DNA of 64,000 nt. It comes from Brucella rhizosphaerae. GTDB taxonomy: Bacteria > Pseudomonadota > Alphaproteobacteria > Rhizobiales > Rhizobiaceae. The translations under genes were made by a program, and so were the position numbers. The stretch spans positions 248,001 through 312,000 of the forward strand of contig NZ_NNRK01000017.1 in the NCBI RefSeq assembly GCF_002252475.1, in the 5' to 3' direction. Shown here one piece after another: positions 52,805 to 62,600 of the stretch (positions are counted from its first letter, which is position 1; the number at the start of each line of letters is the position of its first letter). The notes below the pieces were generated by a model, which made no database searches, had not been told where the DNA came from, and saw only the letters and a list, made by a program, of their open reading frames with translations.

Positions 52805-53992
52805 ATGGCCAAGCCGCAAAAACCAAAGCCGACTGCACCATTTTCCCGTAATCTCGTTCGTGCGGTTTTGGTTCTGGCCATCGTGCTGGTACTTGGCGCC
52901 GGTGCTGCATTCTATTATGCATCGCGCGTTTCAGATAAATCGCGCCACGCTGATGGTGATGGCAAAGTGCAGATCGTTGTTAATGCAAAGAGCTGTGATC
53001 CTAACGAATTAACAGTTCCGGCTGGACGCACGGTCTTTGAGATTGTCAACAAATCTGACCGTTCTGTTGAATGGGAAATCCTTGATGGCGTCATGGTTCT
53101 TGAGGAACGTGAGAATATTGCACCGGGCTTCAAACAGACGCTTTCCGCAAAACTGTCGCCTGGCGAATATCAGATTACTTGCGGCCTCCTGTCCAATCCG
53201 CGTGGCAAGCTGATCGTAACACCATCTGCAAGCAGCGAAGCTGAAAAAGGCAAGCTGCCTTTGACGGCTTTCCTCGGTGCTTTGGCTGAGTATCAGATCT
53301 ATCTCGCGACTGAAGTGGCCGAGTTCCAGAAAGCCGTTGCAACACTCTCCGATGCTGTTTCTAGCGGTAATATCGACGCTGTTCGGGCGGCTTATGCACC
53401 AGCTCGCGCTGCTTACGCTCGCATTGCTCCGGTTTCGGAAGCATTTTCCGATCTCGACACGGCTATCAATGCGCGCGCCGATTTCTTTGAAAAGCGGGAA
53501 CAGGATCCGGCATTTGGTGGTTTGCATCGCATAGAATATGGGGTGTTCGAACAGAATTCTCTGGATGGTCTTCAGCCTGTTGCGGCGAAGCTCGTACAGG
53601 ATGCAGCTGGTCTCAAAGATCGTATCCGTGCCTTGCGGATATCACCGGATCGTATGCTGGCGGGTACGTCATCAGCGCTTAACCGCTTTGCATCAACCGC
53701 TGGCGACGTCGGGGATGATCGTTACGCGCATACGGATTTGCAGGTATTCGCGGGACTTGTTGATGGTTCTGCAAAGACAGCGGATGTATTGCGTCCGATT
53801 GTCGTCAAGGTTGATCCCAAAGCTTTTGAGGGAATTGACGCGCAAGTAACTGCTGTAAAGGCGTTGCTCGCAGCGGGTAATGACAAAGCATATAATACGC
53901 TTTCCCCTGACGAGAAGGCGAAAATCAAGGACGGCGCGACTGCTCTCGCCGACCAGTTTTCAAAACTCCGCGATCAACTTGGAGTGGATTAA
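52805..53992 (+). CDS. efeO: EfeO periplasmic iron-binding protein (cupredoxin plus M75)
   Basis: A 395-residue protein anchored or exported by the N-terminal hydrophobic segment (about 20-38). A cupredoxin-like domain (about 55-135, VQIVVNAKSCDPNELTVPAG...LSPGEYQITCGLLSNPRGKL) is followed by an M75/imelysin domain with the HRIEYGVF (H-x-x-E) motif near residue 243. EfeO binds metal in the periplasm and supplies EfeU. The efeB start overlaps its stop by one base (TAATG). Confidence 0.92.
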   Translation: MAKPQKPKPTAPFSRNLVRAVLVLAIVLVLGAGAAFYYASRVSDKSRHADGDGKVQIVVNAKSCDPNELTVPAGRTVFEIVNKSDRSVEWEILDGVMVLEERENIAPGFKQTLSAKLSPGEYQITCGLLSNPRGKLIVTPSASSEAEKGKLPLTAFLGALAEYQIYLATEVAEFQKAVATLSDAVSSGNIDAVRAAYAPARAAYARIAPVSEAFSDLDTAINARADFFEKREQDPAFGGLHRIEYGVFEQNSLDGLQPVAAKLVQDAAGLKDRIRALRISPDRMLAGTSSALNRFASTAGDVGDDRYAHTDLQVFAGLVDGSAKTADVLRPIVVKVDPKAFEGIDAQVTAVKALLAAGNDKAYNTLSPDEKAKIKDGATALADQFSKLRDQLGVD

Positions 53993-55350
53993 TGACCAAA
54001 AAATTTTTGAAAAACGATAGTGCTGATAAAGATCAACCAGTTTCTCCTACGCGTCGCGCTCTTTTGCTTGGTGCAGGTGCAGCGGGTGTTGCTACAGGGG
54101 TTGCAAGTGTACTTGCGCCGCAAACAGCAAGTGCGCTTTCATCGGCCAACACTCTTTCAACGGAAAGTGTGACGAATGCTCCTGAAAGCGGCAAACTCCA
54201 TGAAAATCAGCCGTTTTATGGGGTGCATCAGCCTGGTATCGTAACACCGCGCCCAGCCGCAGGCTTAGTGGCGTCATTTGATGTGCTGGCACGGGACCGG
54301 GCTGGTCTTGAACGGATGTTCAAGCTTTTGACTGAACGAGCAGCCTTTCTCATGAAGGGCGGAGAACCGCCAGCACTTGATCCAAAGTTTCCACCTTCTG
54401 ATTCCGGAATTATGGGGCCTACAGTCACGCCTGACAATTTGACCATCACTGTTGGTGTTGGCAATTCTCTTTTCGATGATCGCTTTGGGCTGAAGCCCCT
54501 TAAGCCAAAGCAATTGCAGCGCATGACGGGTTTCCCCAACGACGCGTTGCAAAAGGATCTCTGTCACGGCGATCTGGTCATTCAGTTTTGCTCCAATACA
54601 GCCGACACCAATATCCACGCTCTGCGCGACATCATGAAGAACATGCCTGATCTCCTGATGGTGCGCTGGAAGCAGGAAGGCTCTGTGCCCGTGCAGCCGC
54701 CGCATTCGCCAAAAGCCAAGGAAAGCGCACGCAATTTCCTCGGCTTCCGCGATGGCTCGGCCAACCCGGATGCAGCCGACAAGGGCTTGATGGAAAGGGT
54801 CCTCTGGGTTCAGCCAGAGAAAGACGAACCAGAATGGGTGGCCCAAGGCAGCTACATGGTTGTTCGTCTCATCCGAAATTTTGTCGAGCGCTGGGATCGC
54901 ACACCGCTACAGGAACAACAGACGATCTTCGGTCGTCACAAGGATAGCGGTGCGCCATTCGACGGCAAAACTGAGGCTGATGTGCCTGACTATTCCAAGG
55001 ACCCGGAAGGCAAAGTTACCCCAATGGATGCTCATATTCGGCTGGCCAATCCACGCGATGCCAATGCCGAACAGCATCTGATTTTGCGGCGGCCATTCAA
55101 CTATTCCAATGGGGTCACGAAGTCTGGACAGCTCGATATGGGGCTGCTGTTCATCGCTTATCAGGCCGACCTGGAAAAAGGCTTCATTACTGTTCAGAAG
55201 CGCCTCGATGGCGAACCTCTGGAAGAGTATATCAAGCCGATCGGCGGCGGTTATTTCTTCACGCTACCTGGCGTGAAAAATCAGGATGACTTTTACGCAC
55301 GAGCACTCCTGCAGGCGAGTGGAGCGAATTTGACGTTTGATAAAGGCTGA
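53992..55350 (+). CDS. efeB: EfeB Dyp-type haem peroxidase, Tat-exported
   Basis: A 452-residue dye-decolourising peroxidase. The Tat signal SPTRRALLLGAGAAG lies near residue 18, and the distal haem-site motif GFRDGSANPD contains the catalytic Asp254. The proximal His is expected in the HLILRRPFNYSNG region. EfeB oxidises Fe(II) for EfeU or removes iron from haem in known systems. Its 3' end carries one arm of a 15-pair inverted repeat spanning the stop codon. A second hairpin follows before the downstream M75 gene. Confidence 0.92.
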   Translation: MTKKFLKNDSADKDQPVSPTRRALLLGAGAAGVATGVASVLAPQTASALSSANTLSTESVTNAPESGKLHENQPFYGVHQPGIVTPRPAAGLVASFDVLARDRAGLERMFKLLTERAAFLMKGGEPPALDPKFPPSDSGIMGPTVTPDNLTITVGVGNSLFDDRFGLKPLKPKQLQRMTGFPNDALQKDLCHGDLVIQFCSNTADTNIHALRDIMKNMPDLLMVRWKQEGSVPVQPPHSPKAKESARNFLGFRDGSANPDAADKGLMERVLWVQPEKDEPEWVAQGSYMVVRLIRNFVERWDRTPLQEQQTIFGRHKDSGAPFDGKTEADVPDYSKDPEGKVTPMDAHIRLANPRDANAEQHLILRRPFNYSNGVTKSGQLDMGLLFIAYQADLEKGFITVQKRLDGEPLEEYIKPIGGGYFFTLPGVKNQDDFYARALLQASGANLTFDKG

Positions 55351-55379
55351 CTGCAAATGCTGGTTCAAACGTCAAATTC
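55326..55379 (+). repeat. 15-bp perfect inverted repeat across the efeB stop
   Basis: GAATTTGACGTTTGA (55326-55340) pairs with TCAAACGTCAAATTC (55365-55379) with a 24-base loop holding the stop codon. A T tract does not follow, so it is more likely an RNA-stabilising or processing element than a terminator. Confidence 0.65.
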
Positions 55380-55418
55380 AAAAGTTCTACTCGTTTTAAA
55401 AGTTAGCCGTGGCCCATT

Positions 55419-55472
55419 CGATACTGACATTTGCTTTGCGGTTATCCCAGCGATAGGCAAACGTCAGTATCG
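55419..55472 (+). repeat. Long hairpin between efeB and the second M75 gene
   Basis: CGATACTGAC (55419-55428) pairs with GTCAGTATCG (55463-55472); inside it TTTGC pairs with GCAAA across one mismatch, and TATC with GATA closes a small loop. Outer GGCC arms extend it. It lies 60 bases before the next start codon. Confidence 0.6.
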
Positions 55473-55532
55473 GGCCACTGGTGGGCCGCAGAATGCGCGT
55501 GGGTAGGGGTCTTATCACCACGGAGAGGTAAC

Positions 55533-56360
55533 ATGAAATATCGTCTGCCACTGCTTGCGTCGGCTTGCGTCGTCGCTCTGTCTCTCAGCTTCGGTGCCGC
55601 CAAGGCCGAAGTCTCCCCACTTGATCTTGTTCAGCCAATTGCTGACTACAAGATCTACATACAGGACAACCTTGATATTCTCGTGAAAGATACGAAGGCT
55701 TTCACTGATGCGATCAAGGCTGGTGATCTGGAAAAGGCGAAGGAGCTTTATCCGTCCTCGCGTGTTTCTTACGAAAAGATCGAGCCGATTGCTGAGCTTT
55801 TTGCAGACCTTGACGCTTCCATTGACAGCCGTGCAGACGATCATGAAGATGCGGAAAAGTCGGAAGACTTCACGGGCTTCCATCGCCTCGAATATGGTCT
55901 TTTCGCGCAGAACTCGACCGAAGGCCTCGAGAAATACGCAGATAAGCTTTATGCAGACGTCGTCGAGCTCCAGAAGCGCATCAAGGACATGACCTTCCCT
56001 CCTGAAAAGGTTGTCGGTGGCGCTGCCGCACTGATGGAAGAGGTCGCTGCGACCAAGATTTCAGGCGAAGAAGACCGTTACAGCCATACGGACATATGGG
56101 ACTTCCAGGCCAATGTGGACGGGTCGCAGAAGATCGTTGAACTCTTCCGCCCGCTGATCGAAAAGGAAAACCCTGAACTTCTCAAGAAGTCCGACGCGAA
56201 TTTCAAAACCGTCAATGATATTCTTGCAAAATACAAGAAGGGTGATGGTTATGAGTTATACGATAAGCTGACGGAAGAAGACCGTAAGGTCATGGCAGGC
56301 GCAATCACGACGCTTGCAGAAGATCTTTCGACGCTGCGAGGCACGCTGGGTCTGAACTGA
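55533..56360 (+). CDS. efeM: Second M75/imelysin-type EfeO-like protein (EfeM type)
   Basis: A 275-residue secreted protein: signal peptide about 1-25 (ending AKA), then an M75 domain only, with [17 protein letters not shown] and the HRLEYGLF (H-x-x-E) motif near residue 119. There is no cupredoxin domain, so it matches the EfeM form of the family. It parallels the C-terminal half of EfeO, with the shared end pattern [27 protein letters not shown] precedes ATG 55533. It follows efeUOB after two hairpins, so its expression may differ from the rest of the operon. Confidence 0.88.
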   Translation: MKYRLPLLASACVVALSLSFGAAKAEVSPLDLVQPIADYKIYIQDNLDILVKDTKAFTDAIKAGDLEKAKELYPSSRVSYEKIEPIAELFADLDASIDSRADDHEDAEKSEDFTGFHRLEYGLFAQNSTEGLEKYADKLYADVVELQKRIKDMTFPPEKVVGGAAALMEEVAATKISGEEDRYSHTDIWDFQANVDGSQKIVELFRPLIEKENPELLKKSDANFKTVNDILAKYKKGDGYELYDKLTEEDRKVMAGAITTLAEDLSTLRGTLGLN

Positions 56361-56380
56361 TCGGCTTTAATGACAAAAGA

Positions 56381-56407
56381 AAATGGCGGGCTTGGCCCGC
56401 CATTTTT
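56381..56407 (+). terminator. Terminator after efeM
   Basis: AAATGGCGGGC (56381-56391) pairs with GCCCGCCATTT (56395-56405) around a 3-base loop, followed by TT; 11 pairs. Confidence 0.8.
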
Positions 56408-56571
56408 ATGAACGGAACTTTTGGCGAATGTTTGCAAAGACGTATTGTCCATGGCTTCGCGAGCCACTAGTTTCGTTACATCTGCCTTGGAGGAAACGCA
56501 GCTGCTATTGGCATCGGCGTTGAATCAGCCCCCATGAAAGTTATGTTTGTCCGGTTTGATCGAGGAGGAAT

Positions 56572-58062
56572 ATGGTTATGGCCAAGCTGTCGCGAGCAAC
56601 GCTCAAGAGCTTCAACAAAATTCACAAACCTGGTTATGATCCGACGGACCTTGTACCCGGCATAGTGCATTTTGGCGTTGGTAATTTCCATCGTGCCCAT
56701 CAGGCAGTCTATCTGGATGATCTTTTCGGACTTGGTCTGGATCATGACTGGGCTTTGGTTGGTGCCGGCGTGAGGGCGAGCGATGACGCCATGCGTGATA
56801 CTCTGAAAGCCCAGGACTGGTTGACTACGGTTGTCGATCAGGAAGCGGAGCATTCGGAAGCACGGATTACAGCTTCCATGGTGGATTACGTGACTATTTC
56901 GACGGACGAGGGACGTAAGGCCCTGATGGCCTACCTCACATCGCCTGATATTCGTATTGTGTCGATGACGATCACCGAAGGCGGTTACTACATCGACCCC
57001 GCAAGCCAGCATTTTGATGCGGCTCATCCGGATATCGTTGCGGATGGTGCTTATCCGGATAAACCGAATACCGTATTCGGTCTTATCGTGCAGGCGCTGA
57101 AACTGCGCCGCGCAGCGGAAGTTGAGCCTTTCACCGTCATGTCGTGTGACAATATTCCGGGCAACGGGCATGTAACAGAAGACGCAGTAGTCGGACTGGC
57201 GAAACTCAGCGATCCGGATTTCGCGGATTGGATTGCGGCAAATGTTGCATTTCCTAATTCCATGGTGGACCGCATTACGCCTGCAACCGGCGCACGTGAA
57301 CGCGAAATTGCATTGAAAGAGTTTGAAGTCGAGGATGGCTGGCCGGTTTTCTGCGAAGGCTTCAAACAATGGGTCGTTGAGGATAATTTCCCAACTGGCC
57401 GCCCACGATTACATAAAGTCGGCGTTACATTTTCCGATCAGGTCGATGCCTATGAACTGATGAAAATTCGCATCCTTAATGGCGGGCATGCGGCAATTGC
57501 CTATCCGGGTGGACTTCTCGATATCCATTTCGTTCATGAAGCTATGGAGAATATGCTGATCCGGAAGTATCTGGAAAAGCTCACGAAAGAGGAAATCATT
57601 CCAGAAGTACCACCAGTACCGAATACGGTTCTGGAAGACTATCGTCTGCTCATCGACAAGCGTTTCGCCAATCCGAAGATCGGCGATACGATCCGCCGTC
57701 TGTGTCTCGATGGTTCGAACCGCCAGCCGAAATTCATTCTGCCGACCGTGTCGGATCGTCTGGCCAAAGGCCATTCAGTGACGGGCCTTGCGTTGGTTTC
57801 GGCACTTTGGTGCCGTTACTGTTACGGAACTACGGATAGTGGAGCTGTAATCGAACCAAACGATCCTTCATGGGATCGTTTGGTGAAACAAGCAGTGCTT
57901 GCAAAGGATGATCCGGCACGCTGGCTCGAAATGACGGATATTTTCGGTTCACTCGCGTCTAATCCGGTCTATCTCGCAGCGTTCTCAGCAGCGCTTAAGC
58001 GTATCTGGCAGGATGGAACTGCCAAGACGCTTGAGCGGTATGTGGCGGGCGAAGCCCTCTAA
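56572..58062 (+). CDS. Long-chain mannitol dehydrogenase family oxidoreductase
   Basis: A 496-residue polyol dehydrogenase with the family N-terminus GIVHFGVGNFHRAHQAVYLD, the ITEGGYYIDP segment and the active-site stretch KIRILNGGHAAIAYPGG (conserved Lys/Asn/His). The full length matches mannitol 2-dehydrogenase and fructuronate reductase, unlike the shorter relative at 13142. Likely NAD-dependent interconversion of a polyol such as mannitol or arabinitol with a ketose; the exact substrate is not visible. GAGGAGG precedes it; ATG 56578 is an alternative start. It stands alone, followed by a terminator. Confidence 0.87.
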   Translation: MVMAKLSRATLKSFNKIHKPGYDPTDLVPGIVHFGVGNFHRAHQAVYLDDLFGLGLDHDWALVGAGVRASDDAMRDTLKAQDWLTTVVDQEAEHSEARITASMVDYVTISTDEGRKALMAYLTSPDIRIVSMTITEGGYYIDPASQHFDAAHPDIVADGAYPDKPNTVFGLIVQALKLRRAAEVEPFTVMSCDNIPGNGHVTEDAVVGLAKLSDPDFADWIAANVAFPNSMVDRITPATGAREREIALKEFEVEDGWPVFCEGFKQWVVEDNFPTGRPRLHKVGVTFSDQVDAYELMKIRILNGGHAAIAYPGGLLDIHFVHEAMENMLIRKYLEKLTKEEIIPEVPPVPNTVLEDYRLLIDKRFANPKIGDTIRRLCLDGSNRQPKFILPTVSDRLAKGHSVTGLALVSALWCRYCYGTTDSGAVIEPNDPSWDRLVKQAVLAKDDPARWLEMTDIFGSLASNPVYLAAFSAALKRIWQDGTAKTLERYVAGEAL

Positions 58063-58078
58063 AGAATTATAAGGTACA

Positions 58079-58112
58079 AGGGAGGGTGAGATTGCTCGGC
58101 CTCCCTGTTTTC
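58079..58112 (+). terminator. Terminator after the mannitol dehydrogenase gene
   Basis: AGGGAGG (58079-58085) pairs with CCTCCCT (58100-58106), followed by GTTTTC. Confidence 0.6.
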
Positions 58113-58130
58113 AATTTAAGATGCCGGGTA

Positions 58131-58352
58131 TTAGAGCTTATTCTCGGGCTCTTCGCTATATTCGAGAATGTCACCGGGCTGGCATTTCAGATAAGAGCAA
58201 ATAGCTTCAAGCGTGCTGAAGCGAATTGCCTTTACTTTCCCCGATTTCAAAAGAGACAGATTGGCTTCGGTAATCCCTATAGCCTTGGCCAGTTCTTTTG
58301 AACGCACTTTGCGTTTTGCCAGCACTACATCCAGCCGGACCACAATTGCCAT
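58131..58352 (-). CDS. XRE-family small DNA-binding protein (YozG-like)
   Basis: A 73-residue helix-turn-helix protein covering the whole length: VLAKRKVRSKELAKAIGITEANLSLLKSGK followed by a third helix (FSTLEAICSYLKCQPGDIL). This is the compact YozG-type Cro/CI fold that is usually paired with a DUF2975 membrane protein, as found here 4 bases upstream. Likely autoregulator or regulator responding to the partner; target unknown. Confidence 0.87.
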   Translation of the reverse strand: MAIVVRLDVVLAKRKVRSKELAKAIGITEANLSLLKSGKVKAIRFSTLEAICSYLKCQPGDILEYSEEPENKL

Positions 58353-58356
58353 GGTT

Positions 58357-58887
58357 TTAAACCGTCAACGCAAGTTCGTCATTCATAAGCTTTGCCTCGT
58401 TCATCGCCTTGGCAATTGCCAGAATTATCAATCCGAGACATATCGATCCGAAAGTAGATGAGCCGATGCCCAGTGTTATCATACGTTGTCCTGCAGGGTT
58501 ATTATAAGTCAGAGCAAATGCAAACAGCGGAGTGGTCAGAAGGTCGATTGCTGCATACACGAGAAAACTGAGCCCTGTGTCCCGCAAGGCTACAATGTTT
58601 TCACGCGAAAACAGAATGCCCCGTGCATAGAGCGAAAAGAGCCGCCCTAACCGGAAAAGCGCAAAAATAATTGGTGAAATAGCGAGTAGCGAAATCATAA
58701 AGCCCACAATGCGCTGCCCGAAGCTGATCGCTGATATGTGCCAGTCAGTTCCGTGTACAAATGAAAGAAGAGCGCCAAGGTCCGCTGTCATCCAAAATGC
58801 AAATAGCAACAGTGGAAGGACCGGAACCAAAGCCGCGCATAACCAGTAGAGCCGTTGACCCGTAGTGTTGAGCGGAGATTTATTCAT
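58357..58887 (-). CDS. DUF2975 family membrane protein
   Basis: A 176-residue protein with four hydrophobic segments (LYWLCAALVPVLPLLLFAFW, MISLLAISPIIFALFRL, VYAAIDLLTTPLFAFAL, SICLGLIILAIA). The short loop LGRLFSLYARGILFSRENI precedes the third segment and is typical of DUF2975. Biochemical role unknown; the family is nearly always next to a small XRE regulator, as here, which suggests a membrane sensor that controls the regulator's activity (inference). Confidence 0.85.
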   Translation of the reverse strand: MNKSPLNTTGQRLYWLCAALVPVLPLLLFAFWMTADLGALLSFVHGTDWHISAISFGQRIVGFMISLLAISPIIFALFRLGRLFSLYARGILFSRENIVALRDTGLSFLVYAAIDLLTTPLFAFALTYNNPAGQRMITLGIGSSTFGSICLGLIILAIAKAMNEAKLMNDELALTV

Positions 58888-58956
58888 TTCGTGTGACCTT
58901 TATTGCTTAATCAATAGCATCAAGTTACACAGAAAATAATTATTGTAAAACGATAA

Positions 58957-59451
58957 TTATAGAGCGCCGGGATAAACCCTTACCGGGCGGTTGTCCTTGA
59001 CCGATTCCATCACCACAAACGTGGAGGTGCTTGCGACATTCGGCAGGCTCGAAATTTTTTCGCCCAATACTTCACGGTAACGCCGGATGTTGGACGTTCG
59101 TACTTTCAGAAGATAATCGAAGGAACTTGCGATCATGTGGCATTCTTCGACTTCACGAAGCTTGCGCACTGCAACGTTGAAAGCGGTGAGCGCCGCCTCA
59201 CGTGTGTCCGATAGTTTTACTGTCGTGAAAGCGATATGATCAAGGCCGAGTTTTTCGGGATCTATGGCAGCGCGAAAGCCGATAATATAGCCTTCATCGA
59301 CAAGCCGTTTGACGCGCGCCTGGCATGGCGTCTTGGAAAGACCCACTTTCTTTGACAACTCTGTCATTGCGATGCGACCATCGTCGCTGAGCACCTCAAG
59401 AATGCGGCGATCGAACTGATCCAGATCGTCTACAGAGTCTATCTTTCGCAT
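58957..59451 (-). CDS. putR: Lrp/AsnC family regulator, PutR-like
   Basis: A 164-residue regulator: the N-terminal AsnC helix-turn-helix (DGRIAMTELSKKVGLSKTPC, about residues 25-44) and a C-terminal RAM effector domain. GAGGCAAAG precedes ATG 59451. It is divergent from putA across 151 bases. In alphaproteobacteria PutR is a proline-responsive activator of putA, which replaces the DNA-binding domain of enteric PutA. The assignment rests on family and position. Confidence 0.88.
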   Translation of the reverse strand: MRKIDSVDDLDQFDRRILEVLSDDGRIAMTELSKKVGLSKTPCQARVKRLVDEGYIIGFRAAIDPEKLGLDHIAFTTVKLSDTREAALTAFNVAVRKLREVEECHMIASSFDYLLKVRTSNIRRYREVLGEKISSLPNVASTSTFVVMESVKDNRPVRVYPGAL

Positions 59452-59602
59452 TCACTTTGCCTCTTGAAGTCGCAATAATAAGATCGAATTTCCTTTATAT
59501 GGATCAAATGAAGACAGAATGCAATTTGCGCCAATGATAGTGTGCCACCACATAAAAGCATAGTTAAACTGGGCCTGAGCCTGTTTTCGCGAGCATTGCA
59601 CC

Positions 59603-62600
59603 ATGACTGATAAGATATCCGCTCCCTCCACTCCTGTTTTCCAGAATTTCGCGCCGCCGATCCGCGAGCAAAGCCCATTGCGCAAGGCAATCACCGATGC
59701 CTATCGCCGGCCTGAAGCGGAATGCGTGACAGCACTCGTTCAGCAGGCAACCCTGCCTGAAGAAACGGTGAAGCAGGTTCGCGCAACGGCCCGCAAACTG
59801 ATTGAAGCGCTGCGTGCCAAGCATAAGGGGACGGGCGTCGAAGGTCTGGTGCATGAATATTCGCTGTCGAGCCAGGAAGGTGTGGCGCTGATGTGCCTTG
59901 CCGAAGCTCTGCTGCGTATTCCGGATATGGCGACGCGCGACGCGCTGATCCGCGACAAGATTTCGAATGGCGATTGGAAGTCGCATGTTGGTGGCGGTCG
60001 TTCGCTGTTCGTGAATGCCGCAACCTGGGGCCTTGTTGTCACCGGCAAGCTTACCAACACTGTCAATGACAGCGGCCTTTCGGCTGCACTCACGCGCCTT
60101 ATTGCCCGATGCGGCGAGCCGGTTATCCGCCGTGGTGTGGATATGGCCATGCGGATGATGGGCGAGCAGTTCGTGACCGGTGAAACTATCGATGAAGCGT
60201 TGAAGCGTGCTAAGTCGCTTGAAGAGCGCGGCTTCCGTTACTCTTATGACATGCTCGGCGAAGCGGCGACAACGGCAGCCGATGCTGAACGCTATTATAG
60301 GGATTATGAAGTCGCGATTCACGCGATTGGTCGCGCTTCGGCTGGTCGCGGCATCTATGATGGTCCCGGTATTTCCATCAAGTTGTCGGCTTTGCATCCA
60401 CGTTACGTGCGTGCGCAGAGCGAACGCGTCATGAGCGAACTTCTGCCAAAGGTAAAGGCGCTCGCAGCTCTTTCCAAGAAGTACAATATCGGCCTCAATA
60501 TCGATGCTGAAGAAGCAGACCGTCTTGAGCTTTCGCTCGATCTTTTGCAGAGCCTCTGCGAAGATCCTGATCTGGGCGATTGGGATGGCATCGGCTTCGT
60601 CGTGCAGGCCTATGGCAAGCGATGCCCGTTTGTACTTGATTTCATTATCGATCTTGCCCGCCGCACAAATCGTCGTGTGATGGTACGTCTTGTCAAGGGT
60701 GCTTACTGGGACGCTGAGATCAAGCGTGCACAGGTTGATGGCCTTGAAGACTTCCCCGTCTATACCCGCAAGGTGCACACCGACGTTTCCTATATTGCCT
60801 GCGCCCGCAAGCTGCTTGGCGCGCGTGATGTGATCTTCCCGCAATTCGCGACACATAATGCGCAGACGCTCGCCACGATTTATCATCTGGCAGGCCTGGA
60901 TTTCAAAACCGGCTCTTATGAATTTCAATGCCTGCATGGTATGGGTGAGCCGCTTTATGATGAAGTTGTTGGGGCATCGAAGCTCGGTCGTCCTGCGCGT
61001 ATTTATGCGCCAGTCGGTACGCATGAAACGCTTCTCGCTTATCTTGTGCGTCGTTTGCTTGAAAACGGTGCGAACTCGTCGTTCGTCAATCGTATTGGCG
61101 ACAAGAGCGTGTCGGTTGATGAATTGATTGCCGATCCGGCAGAAGTCGTGCGTTCGATGGCAGTGGTCGGCGCTCGTCACGACCAGATCAATCTGCCTGA
61201 GGGTCTTTATGGCATTCGCAAGAACTCGGCAGGTTTCGACCTTTCCAACGAAGAGCAGCTGGCAGCGCTTAGCGAAACACTGAAGGCCAATGCATCGCGT
61301 TCATGGACTGCGGAGCCACAGGTTGCAGGTGCCAAGGTTAAGGGTGAGAGCCGTCCGGTTCTGAACCCTGGCGATCATTCGGACGTTGTTGGCACTGTTG
61401 CTGAAATCGCAGAAGCCGATGTCGCAACAGCGATGAAAGCTGCCCAGAAGGCCGTTGCAAGCTGGTCTGCCGTATCGCCTTCAGATCGTGCAGCTTGCCT
61501 CGACCGCGCAGCTGACATCATGCAGCGCGAAATGCCGGAACTGCTTGGTCTGATCATGCGTGAAGCTGGCAAGTCCATGCCAAACGCGATTTCAGAAGTG
61601 CGCGAAGCCATCGACTTCCTGCGTTATTATGCAGAACAGACCCGCCGCACACTGGGCGTCGCTCACAAGCCGCTTGGTCCGATTGTCTGTATCAGCCCAT
61701 GGAACTTCCCGCTGGCTATCTTCACCGGCCAGATTGCTGCAGCTCTTGTTGCAGGCAATCCGGTTCTGGCAAAGCCTGCCGAAGAAACTCCGCTTATCGC
61801 CGCGCAAGGTATTCGCATTCTACATGAAGCTGGTATCCCTGCCGATGCATTGCAGCTTCTGCCCGGCGATGGTCGCATTGGTGCAGCCCTTGTTGCAGCA
61901 CCTGAAACTTGCGGTGTGATGTTCACGGGCTCTACAGAAGTCGCCCGTCTCATTCAGGCTCAGCTTGCTTCGCGTCTGCTGCCCAATGGCAAGCCGATTC
62001 CGTTGATTGCTGAAACCGGCGGCCAGAATGCAATGATCGTAGATTCGTCTGCGCTTGCAGAGCAGGTTGTGTTCGACGTTATCGGCTCGGCCTTCGACAG
62101 TGCTGGACAACGTTGCTCGGCGCTTCGTGTACTGTGCCTGCAGGAAGATGTTGCTGACCGCATTCTGACAATGCTGAAGGGTGCGCTGAAAGAGCTTTCC
62201 ATTGGCCGCACCGACCAGCTCAAGGTCGATATCGGCGCAGTCATTACGCAAGATGCCAAGGATATCATCGAGACGCATGTTCAGGCGATGCGTGATATGG
62301 GCCGCAAGGTCGAGCAGCTTCCACTGGGAACGGGAACAGAGAAGGGTACTTTCGTAGCACCAACCATCGTTGAGATTGATAGTCTCCGCGACCTGAAGCG
62401 CGAAGTGTTTGGTCCGGTTCTGCATGTCGTGCGCTACAAGCGCGATGACATGGATCGCCTGATCGACGACATCAACGCAACCGGTTACGGTCTGACCTTC
62501 GGTCTGCATACACGCCTTGATGAAACCATCGCTCACGTTGCCGATCGTATTCGGGTTGGTAACATCTATATCAATCGTAACGTCATCGGTGCGATTGTGG

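Noticed and set aside
59564-61180. 538-codon minus-strand open frame antisense to putA
   Set aside because: It lies entirely against a well-recognised PutA frame, its translation is rich in His/Arg/Cys/Thr without any family pattern, and codon use is explained by the plus-strand gene.
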